Assembly (NCBI GenBank): GCA_007121695.1
Contig: SKKC01000003.1
Coordinates: 1-7,149, forward strand
Direction of reading: 5' to 3'
Source: Spirochaetales bacterium
Lineage (GTDB): Bacteria > Spirochaetota > Spirochaetia > DSM-27196 > SKKC01
Length of the DNA stretch: 7,149 bases
Within the stretch, counting starts at the first letter, position 1, and the number at the start of each line of letters is the position of its first letter. Shown piece after piece: positions 1 to 5,015 of this stretch. The notes below the pieces were generated by a model, which saw nothing but the letters and a program-made list of their open reading frames with translations, did no database searches and was not told the DNA's origin. The translations under genes were made by a program, and so were the position numbers.

Positions 1-1
1 A

Positions 2-76
2 GTCGGGGGCGGCGTTACCGCAGTTTTCGAACAGGCCTGTACAACATTATCGACAGAGGAGGTGCTTGCATGTTGA
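2..76 (+). CDS. 3' end of an unidentified gene (partial)
   Basis: The frame starting at base 2 is open from the window edge to a TGA at 74-76 and gives 24 residues ending in ...STEEVLAC. It contains a Gly-Gly-Gly run near the edge and two Cys, one of them C-terminal. The other two plus-strand frames are also open at the edge, so frame choice is uncertain. I prefer this one because its stop overlaps the start of the following micro-ORF (ATGTTGA, 70-76), a common arrangement for translational coupling, and because its residue composition is less arginine-rich than that of frame 1. I do not recognise the protein. It could be the tail of a gene in the same operon as the exporter, or a shadow frame. 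Confidence 0.3.
   Translation, partial: VGGGVTAVFEQACTTLSTEEVLAC
57..64 (+). promoter_or_regulatory. Strong ribosome binding site for the 19-codon micro-ORF
   Basis: AGGAGGTG is a near-perfect Shine-Dalgarno sequence five bases before the ATG at 70. It is the best such site on the plus strand of this window. It is the main reason for considering the following micro-ORF real. The same bases also encode Glu-Glu-Val in the incoming frame, so the match could be coincidental. Confidence 0.45.
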
Positions 77-129
77 AAGTTATTCTTGCCGCAGCCATGT
101 TGCTGCTTGCCGCTGAGTCGGCGTACTAA
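70..129 (+). CDS. 19-residue hydrophobic micro-peptide
   Basis: ATG at 70, TAA at 127-129. The product is 19 residues: Met-Leu-Lys, then an Ala/Leu/Ile/Val-rich stretch, ending Glu-Ser-Ala-Tyr. It looks like a minimal signal peptide or a single short membrane helix. Support comes from the near-perfect Shine-Dalgarno at 57-64 and from the overlap of its start with the TGA of the incoming frame. It lies 85 bases upstream of the exporter operon, with the inverted repeats in between. It could be a tiny membrane protein, a signal-like regulatory leader, the remnant of a truncated secreted protein, or chance. No family is recognised. Confidence 0.35.
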   Translation: MLKVILAAAMLLLAAESAY

Positions 130-135
130 GTCTGT

Positions 136-157
136 GTTCGATTCGATCGCTTCGAAC
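136..157 (+). promoter_or_regulatory. Inverted repeat GTTCGA-N10-TCGAAC (possible operator)
   Basis: Perfect six-base arms at 136-141 and 152-157 flank a ten-base spacer that itself contains the palindrome CGATCG. Spaced inverted repeats of this size are typical of dimeric helix-turn-helix regulators, and the site lies directly upstream of the exporter operon. The response regulator encoded at 2219-2878 is a candidate ligand by proximity only. It could also fold as a weak RNA hairpin. Confidence 0.3.
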
Positions 158-164
158 TATCCTC

Positions 165-196
165 GTCGCACCTGAAGGATTCCGTTCAGGTGCGAC
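165..196 (+). promoter_or_regulatory. 12-bp perfect inverted repeat upstream of the exporter operon
   Basis: Arm GTCGCACCTGAA (165-176) is exactly complementary to TTCAGGTGCGAC (185-196) around an eight-base loop (177-184). The loop contains GGA-T-TCC, which could extend the stem past one bulged base. The right arm ends 18 bases before the ATG at 215. No run of T follows, which argues against a simple intrinsic terminator and leaves three options: a terminator or attenuator for the upstream frame, a structured 5' leader, or a protein-binding site. The symmetry is certain; the function is not. Confidence 0.5.
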
Positions 197-214
197 CACG
201 ATCACACGGTATCG

Positions 215-820
215 ATGAATAATAAGAGAGTAGTACTACTTCGAAAAGAGTTGATGGAGCTGATATACAATCCTAAGTCAGGCATCGCCATTGTTGTCGT
301 TGTTGGACTCATGTACTTGTTCCACTTTTTGCGGGAAGACTACCGTGACGGGTTACTGTATTTTACAGTCTTCTTTGCAGCGCTGTCTGTCGGCCAGTAT
401 GTGTACGACTCGTTCGTGAGCGACATTGAGTTTAAAGGTGCATTGTTTCTGCACAATACGGGAATTAGCCTTACAGAGTTGTTTCGGATAAAACTCTGGA
501 TAGCTCTCGTCATTGCGACCGTTATCTTAATTACTACATTACCACTTACCTATAGCCAGATTCGGTTGTCCGATCTGTTCTGGATATATCCGTTTGTTGC
601 ATTCAGTTGCTCGCTCATGCAGATCTTTACGGTACTTGCCAGAGGTCGAGAGACGACTGCAAGCGTCATCGCGGCGATTGGAATTCTTGCGACAATGCTA
701 ATGTTGCAGTTCTTTCACTCGCACATCCTTCGCGCTGTGGTAATGATAAGCCTTCACATTACTTTCATGGTTCTGGCTGAACAATCGTTGAAAATGCTCA
801 ACGTACGTACACAGCTGTGA
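215..820 (+). CDS. ABC-2-type exporter membrane subunit, first copy
   Basis: A 201-residue integral membrane protein that would form half of the channel of an ABC exporter powered by the next gene. It opens with a basic amphipathic segment (Arg-Lys-Glu around 10-12) of the type that precedes TM1 in ABC-2 permeases. Six hydrophobic segments lie near residues 22-38, 46-63, 94-113, 121-142, 148-167 and 170-188. Between TM2 and TM3 is a family-like loop: Q61-Y62-x-x-D65, then D70-I-E-F-K-G75-A-L-F-L, resembling the ERExGTLE-type loop of ABC-2 permeases. No convincing Shine-Dalgarno precedes the ATG. I keep this start because its N-terminus lines up with that of the paralogue at 1458 and because an in-frame stop lies at 173-175 with no better start between. 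Substrate unknown. Confidence 0.85.
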   Translation: MNNKRVVLLRKELMELIYNPKSGIAIVVVVGLMYLFHFLREDYRDGLLYFTVFFAALSVGQYVYDSFVSDIEFKGALFLHNTGISLTELFRIKLWIALVIATVILITTLPLTYSQIRLSDLFWIYPFVAFSCSLMQIFTVLARGRETTASVIAAIGILATMLMLQFFHSHILRAVVMISLHITFMVLAEQSLKMLNVRTQL

Positions 821-839
821 CGTAAAGGAAACGAACTGT

Positions 840-1457
840 ATGAACGCTACGGTAACATTCGGCTATACCAGGAAGAATCCCATATTCTCGATGCTTGAGT
901 TCAAGATACCAGACAATGAGATAACGGTCTTATGTGGACACAACGGAGCAGGAAAAACGACTCTTCTAAAGATTCTGTCCGGGATACTGCCGTCTGAAGC
1001 CGCGTTGAAAGAATCATGGTTCGTTCCTGCTGGATCCGGCTTGATTCGGCATTTTTCTCTGTCCGATCACATTCGTATGCTCAAGGCGACGGATACAGAG
1101 TTGTACAGGGCTGCGTTCGAATTGTTTCGTGCAGAGAGTTTTTACAACGTGCCCATTAGAAAACTGTCGACCGGACAGTCCGTTATGGCGTCAATTCTCA
1201 CGGCTATCGCAAGTAAACGGGAAATTCTGTTGCTCGACGAACCATACGCATCTCTGGATCCTGTCAACGCCCAACACCTATGTCAACTTCTGAAGATGTA
1301 CCCGGGGACGGTTGTCCTGACCAGTCATGATCTCTTTCTCACCCTTGAAACAAGTGCACATATACAGTTTCTGAAAAGTGGAAGTGTTTCATGGGTGAAC
1401 CAGAATCCAGAAATATCGATCGAAGAGCTACGAGCTGCATACGCGGAGTTTGCCTGA
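840..1457 (+). CDS. ABC transporter ATPase, compact, probably active
   Basis: A 205-residue nucleotide-binding subunit expected to drive the flanking membrane subunits from the cytoplasm. In order: aromatic residue Y9 as likely A-loop, Walker A GHNGAGKTT (33-41), signature LSTGQ (109-113), Walker B ILLLDEP with D133 and catalytic E134, D-loop SLD (138-140), and H-loop H163 in TSHD. The residue normally Gln or Glu after the conserved Pro in the Q-loop appears to be A64 (VPAGSGL, 62-68). It lacks the C-terminal regulatory extension of many ABC-2 ATPases, which are often 230-310 residues. AAGGAA (825-830) lies nine bases before the ATG. It follows the first membrane gene by 19 bases and its TGA abuts the next ATG, so the three genes are translationally coupled. 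Confidence 0.93.
   Translation: MNATVTFGYTRKNPIFSMLEFKIPDNEITVLCGHNGAGKTTLLKILSGILPSEAALKESWFVPAGSGLIRHFSLSDHIRMLKATDTELYRAAFELFRAESFYNVPIRKLSTGQSVMASILTAIASKREILLLDEPYASLDPVNAQHLCQLLKMYPGTVVLTSHDLFLTLETSAHIQFLKSGSVSWVNQNPEISIEELRAAYAEFA
1445..1448 (+). promoter_or_regulatory. Ribosome binding site inside the ATPase 3' end
   Basis: GGAG in the last codons of the ATPase gene lies nine bases before the ATG at 1458. It supports that start for the second membrane subunit and coupling of its translation to the ATPase. Confidence 0.5.
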
Positions 1458-2060
1458 ATGAGCGTTTCCTTCCGAACGGTTTTTCGCAAGGACTTCATAG
1501 AGCTTACAAGAAACCGCCTGCTTCTGCTGTTCGTTCTCTTTCTCTCCGGACTCGTGTCTATGGGGGGCGTTGTCGGGTACCGCCTCGCAGATACTGTGAT
1601 TTTCTCGTTGATACTTATCATTATAGTTCAGTACACATTTGACGCGTATAACAACGACATCCGCTCCGGAGCGGCTCTGTTTCTGATTACGATGCGGGCT
1701 GGCTTCTATCGAATACATCTATCCAAGATACTCATATCCCTGATACTTTCTTTGCCGCTCTTTTTCGTCGCTTTTTTACATCAGGACACGTTTAGCCTCG
1801 TAGCTGTCCACGAGAAACTAATCCTCGTAGCGAGTGTTGTTCTTACAGTCAATGTGACGTACTTTGCGATAGCTGTTACGAAGAAATCAGATACGCTTAC
1901 GTTTTTCGTGGGCTCTTCATTTGCCCTCGGCGTTTTCCATGGAATCGGTGCTATCCAGCAACTGTGGTTTCAATACGGAACGCTCGCGCTTCTGGTCACC
2001 ATGTTTTTTCTGTTTGACTGTTTCCTGTATCGCAGCAAACGATTTCGCGCTTCGCTTTGA
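1458..2060 (+). CDS. ABC-2-type exporter membrane subunit, second copy
   Basis: A 200-residue integral membrane protein, paralogous to the subunit at 215-820. Both have the same layout: a basic N-terminal segment (FRKDFIELTRN here, LRKELMELIYN there), TM2 ending in Q58-Y59-x-F61-D62, then D67-I-x-S-G71-A-A-L-F-L matching the D-I-x-x-K-G-A-L-F-L of the first copy. Hydrophobic segments lie near 21-43, 44-60, 89-108, 120-141, 145-164 and 172-190. The ATG abuts the ATPase stop with no gap. With two diverged half-channels and one ATPase gene, the likely assembly is a heterodimeric membrane pair with an ATPase homodimer. The C-terminal tail is basic (Arg/Lys), consistent with a cytoplasmic end. Substrate unknown. 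Confidence 0.85.
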   Translation: MSVSFRTVFRKDFIELTRNRLLLLFVLFLSGLVSMGGVVGYRLADTVIFSLILIIIVQYTFDAYNNDIRSGAALFLITMRAGFYRIHLSKILISLILSLPLFFVAFLHQDTFSLVAVHEKLILVASVVLTVNVTYFAIAVTKKSDTLTFFVGSSFALGVFHGIGAIQQLWFQYGTLALLVTMFFLFDCFLYRSKRFRASL

Positions 2061-2067
2061 ATACGCA

Positions 2068-2089
2068 GTCAGCCTCCCCGAGTGCTGAC
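2068..2089. terminator. Stem-loop between convergent operons (possible bidirectional terminator)
   Basis: GTCAGC (2068-2073) pairs with GCTGAC (2084-2089). The inner CTC/GAG (2074-2076 with 2080-2082) can extend the stem to nine pairs around a CCC loop, with one bulged T at 2083. It occupies most of the 34-base gap between the stop codons at 2060 and 2095, where a shared terminator would be expected. No T-tract follows on either strand, so termination activity is uncertain. Confidence 0.35.
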
Positions 2090-2094
2090 CACGC

Positions 2095-2235
2095 CTACAG
2101 AACTGCGCCAAGCGCGTATCCGACCCCGTAGCCCGCAGCGAACAGCAGGCCTCCTGCGACAATAGCGGCTATCACCGCGGTAACCCACCGGCCTGCGGTT
2201 GGAAGGCCCTTCCATTTCTCAATCAGTACGTTCAT
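2095..2235 (-). CDS. 46-residue glycine-rich membrane peptide
   Basis: Starts at the ATG complementary to 2233-2235 and ends in TAG at 2095-2097. AAGGAG (complement of 2245-2250) lies nine bases upstream, and for this reason I reject the longer in-frame version beginning at 2298. The start lies 17 bases inside the response regulator gene, so expression is coupled to it. Residues 1-17 are polar and basic (two Lys, one Arg, one Glu, one Asp-free stretch ending GRW). Residues 18-46 are one long hydrophobic helix with small-residue spacing (GG at 28-29, then AAGYGVGYALG at 34-43), a glycine-zipper-like pattern that favours tight helix packing or oligomerisation. No family recognised. Candidates are a small regulator of the permease-kinase, an accessory subunit, or a bacteriocin-like peptide; none is demonstrated. 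Confidence 0.65.
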   Translation of the reverse strand: MNVLIEKWKGLPTAGRWVTAVIAAIVAGGLLFAAGYGVGYALGAVL

Positions 2236-2878
2236 TGTTTGTTTCTCCTTTCTGGTAGTACCAGATAACCAGTTGTGTTCTGTCGCGTGCGCCTGCAAAC
2301 TGCAGAAGCGACGAGACGTAGTTCCGAACCGTTCCCTCGCTCAGGTACAGCTCGTCAGCGATTTCCCTGTTCGACCGACCCTGTACGAGTCGGTAGAGTA
2401 CGTCTGTCTCTCTCCCGGAAAGTCCGTCGAGAAACGCGCTACCGGTGTCGGCGGGTTGCACGTCGAGCGACCGTGCAATACCCGGTTCGAACGTCATGTT
2501 TCCCGAGATCGCGTTTCGTATTGCAAACATGACTGCCTCTGCCGACTGATGTTTCAGCAGATATCCGCGTGCGCCCGCAGCGAGCGCATCCCGGAGGTAC
2601 TCGTCATCCGCAAAGGTGGTCAGCATTAGCACCGGCAGGTTCGGGTATTCGGCATGTATGGCCCGGCAGCAGGTCAGCCCGTCCATGTCCGGCATGCGGA
2701 TATCGAGCAGTACGACATCCGGTAGATCGTCGGACAGGGCCTGAAGCGCCTCCGCCCCGTTGCGCGCGCGTACGCTTACCGTGTAGTCACCCGACTGCTC
2801 GAGAACCATTGCGAGTCCGTCGCGGACGAGTTCATCATCATCTGCCAGCAGAATCCGGTATTTCCTGTGCGTGCTCAT
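2219..2878 (-). CDS. NarL/LuxR-family response regulator
   Basis: A 219-residue DNA-binding response regulator, presumed partner of the permease-kinase directly upstream. The receiver domain (about 7-125) has the acidic cluster D13-D14-D15, phosphoacceptor D59 in LLDIRMPD, T87 and K109, all expected for a phosphorylatable receiver. The C-terminal LuxR-type helix-turn-helix (about 153-208) has LSGRETDVL, the NREIADEL helix and SEGTVRNYVS recognition region. The ATG overlaps the kinase TGA (ATGA, 2875-2878), and a GGAGGT site (complement of 2887-2892) lies eight bases upstream. The last codons overlap the start of the 46-residue peptide gene. It probably acts as a transcription activator; targets are not visible, but the inverted repeats at 136-196 ahead of the exporter operon are candidates. 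Confidence 0.95.
   Translation of the reverse strand: MSTHRKYRILLADDDELVRDGLAMVLEQSGDYTVSVRARNGAEALQALSDDLPDVVLLDIRMPDMDGLTCCRAIHAEYPNLPVLMLTTFADDEYLRDALAAGARGYLLKHQSAEAVMFAIRNAISGNMTFEPGIARSLDVQPADTGSAFLDGLSGRETDVLYRLVQGRSNREIADELYLSEGTVRNYVSSLLQFAGARDRTQLVIWYYQKGETNNERTD
2245..2250 (-). promoter_or_regulatory. Ribosome binding site deciding the start of the 46-residue peptide
   Basis: The complement reads AAGGAG, nine bases before the ATG at 2235. It lies within the last codons of the response regulator gene and supports the 46-codon reading over longer versions. Confidence 0.6.
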
Positions 2879-5013
2879 TGCAATGAACCTCCCTGCACGG
2901 GGATGATCGCGATCGCGTAAATGCCGGGCGCATCTGTTGTTTCGTCTATGTGAAAGCTGCCGCCAGAGTCTGTGTACAGCGCCTGAATGGTAGACAGGCC
3001 GTACCCCATGCGCGGGCCGGCGTCGCCCCAGCCGCGGCCGTACTCGCGATACTCAAGACGCTGCAGTCGTGAGGTCCGGGTCAATTCGATTCGGATGGAC
3101 CTCGGATTCCCGTAGCGTGTGGCGTTCGTCAGAAGTTCATCGACTGTCCGGGTGAAGTGCTGTATCGCGTCCGGAGAAAAACGGCTGCGGTCGCCGGCGA
3201 GGACAAGGTCGACCGGACACAGGGAAAACCTGGCAACCGATTCGTAGAGTTCACTCCAGTCCCGCGCCCGACGCGGTGCCGAGTCGCGAAGATACTCGCG
3301 AATACGGGCGAGTCCCTGCTCGAGGCCGTCGGCAGCCCGGTCGAGCGTTTCCTGCATCGCCGTGTCGGTGGTCATGCCCCGCGCGGACCGGATCTGCCAG
3401 AGCGCGCCGGTTATGCCGTGTCCGAGCGTATCGTGAACCTCGTCGAGGATTCGCGTACGTTCCCGCCGCATAAGCGATTCGACCATGCCGCGGTGGACGC
3501 GGTCGGAATCGGTGGTGGGCTCTACAGGCACGACCGGCTGCGCGATCCGCGTGTGTGCGGGCTCGATGTGTCGGTGTGTCAGGGCTTGCAGGCGGTCAGA
3601 GAGCGTTCTGCTTCCGGCCATCCCTGCAAGAGCACAATATGCAATTGCAATAAGAAATCCGGAAACAGACTGATGATGCAACAGAAGTCCGTTCGGCAGC
3701 AGATAGGACGCAGTGATACCAACCGGGCCGAGTAGCGACGGCCGCCACAGACTGCCTCCAAGGAAACCGACCACGAGTACAAGGCTGCTTCCAACTGCCC
3801 AGTAGACGGCCCGTGTACGGAAAACCCGCGCGACCAGACGCATAAGAAATACGGCCCAGAGCTGAAACACGATTAGTGCTGCGACTGTGTACGCAAGGTC
3901 GGGTACGGACAAACGCCAGACGATCGACGCGGCAGCAACGGAAAGCAGGATCAATCCGGTCCCAATACCAGCGCGCGTCGCGAGGAAAGAGAGCCGAAAC
4001 GACTGGCTACGCAGCAGAACCACTGACCTGTCGACAAGTGGTGCCATGAGCAGCAGATTCAGGAGAAGGAGCAGTACGGTTGCCAGTCCGGCGAACGGGT
4101 ACATGAATCCGGCCGCACCGCGGCCGGGCTGAAACGCGACCGGGCCTGAGAGCCATATTGCGACAGGCAGCACCGCGATTCCGAGTCCACACAGAACCGA
4201 CGCCTGGTTCCTCGTGATCCACTGTATGCGCCGTCGAACGGGACTACGCGCCTGTCGTTCCGGCTGTGCGTGCAGTCGCCAGATAATGATTCCCGTGCAG
4301 GCGGTTGCGCCGATCCACAGAGCAAGTTCGTGCATGCCAGGCGGGGACTGTGGATTCTGAAGCATGCGTAGCAGGCGTGTGGTGATCCACGTGAAGGGGC
4401 TGTACGGAGCAAGCCCCCAGATTCGCGACGTGGCCGGATAGGGAAAAAACACGCCAGCGGCAAGTGCCGAGGCAAACACACCGGTTGAGATCAAAAGGTC
4501 AGAGAACCCCTGGCTTTCGCTTGTTACCCCGAGCGCGAAGCCACCTGCGACGCTGAGGCTCGCGAGCCCTGCGAGAAACAGCCAGAACGAGACCGTTGTC
4601 CAGGGCCATACAACGCCGAACAGAATCGCGGATGCACAGAGAAACACAGCTACCGGAGCGAGAACAAAGAGAAGCGTGGCCGCGACGATCGAAAGCCACA
4701 TGCGCGCACCGGTTCCGTGCTGCCGCAGTGCGGGCAGCGCCGAGCCTCGTCCGGTACACTGCGCCGCAAAATCGGTCGCGTACTGGCTCGCAACGAGCGT
4801 CGTCAGCAGCAGTACAAGCACGCTGTAAAACTCGCGAGCGTCGAAGCCCAGATACAGGTGTCGCAGCGCCGGGCCGTCGGCGGATACGCCACCTGCAAAG
4901 CTTCCGCTCAGACTCCCGGTAAGAATCAGCAGGAGAAGCGTCGGCTGCAGGAATGACTGAAACAGGTTTGCCCGGTCTCGCATGAGCGCGCGGAAGACAG
5001 TCTGCAGTACCAT
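2875..5013 (-). CDS. ABC-2 permease fused to a NarL-type histidine kinase
   Basis: One 712-residue protein. Residues 1-250 look like an ABC-2 permease: amphipathic start (FRALMRDRANLF), hydrophobic segments near 20-40, 62-80, 104-133, 141-163, 172-190 and 230-246, and Q77-Y78-x-x-D81 at the end of TM2 as in both plus-strand exporter subunits. Residues 271-467 form a second block of about six hydrophobic segments, possibly another permease-like half. Residues 512-712 are a histidine kinase: H-box RRERTRILDEVHDTLGHG with phosphoacceptor H527, then an HATPase domain with N-box DELLTNATRYG (N630), G1-like E657-Y-G-R-G661 and G2-like G670-Y-G-L. The G1 Asp is Glu here. The start is two bases after the pseudo-ATPase stop and the end overlaps the regulator by four bases. 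NarL-type kinases usually have their own sensor membrane domain, so the covalent permease is unusual. The frame has no break, so it is a true fusion in this sequence. Role inferred: membrane receptor that phosphorylates the adjacent regulator. Confidence 0.9.
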   Translation of the reverse strand: MVLQTVFRALMRDRANLFQSFLQPTLLLLILTGSLSGSFAGGVSADGPALRHLYLGFDAREFYSVLVLLLTTLVASQYATDFAAQCTGRGSALPALRQHGTGARMWLSIVAATLLFVLAPVAVFLCASAILFGVVWPWTTVSFWLFLAGLASLSVAGGFALGVTSESQGFSDLLISTGVFASALAAGVFFPYPATSRIWGLAPYSPFTWITTRLLRMLQNPQSPPGMHELALWIGATACTGIIIWRLHAQPERQARSPVRRRIQWITRNQASVLCGLGIAVLPVAIWLSGPVAFQPGRGAAGFMYPFAGLATVLLLLLNLLLMAPLVDRSVVLLRSQSFRLSFLATRAGIGTGLILLSVAAASIVWRLSVPDLAYTVAALIVFQLWAVFLMRLVARVFRTRAVYWAVGSSLVLVVGFLGGSLWRPSLLGPVGITASYLLPNGLLLHHQSVSGFLIAIAYCALAGMAGSRTLSDRLQALTHRHIEPAHTRIAQPVVPVEPTTDSDRVHRGMVESLMRRERTRILDEVHDTLGHGITGALWQIRSARGMTTDTAMQETLDRAADGLEQGLARIREYLRDSAPRRARDWSELYESVARFSLCPVDLVLAGDRSRFSPDAIQHFTRTVDELLTNATRYGNPRSIRIELTRTSRLQRLEYREYGRGWGDAGPRMGYGLSTIQALYTDSGGSFHIDETTDAPGIYAIAIIPVQGGSLQ

Positions 5014-5015
5014 AC

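Noticed and set aside
134..163. A sigma-70-type promoter with TATCCT (158-163) as -10
   Set aside because: Six of six bases do not match the consensus and no acceptable -35 hexamer lies about 17 bases upstream; the call would be guesswork.
2236..2298. A 67-residue version of the small membrane protein beginning at 2298
   Set aside because: Its first 21 residues lie wholly within the response regulator helix-turn-helix coding region and have no ribosome site, while the ATG at 2235 has AAGGAG at good spacing.
3157..3735. Long plus-strand open frame of 192 codons opposite the kinase gene
   Set aside because: It is antisense to the well-supported kinase and membrane coding region, has an Arg/Gly/Val-rich composition typical of high-G+C shadow frames, and shows no domain.
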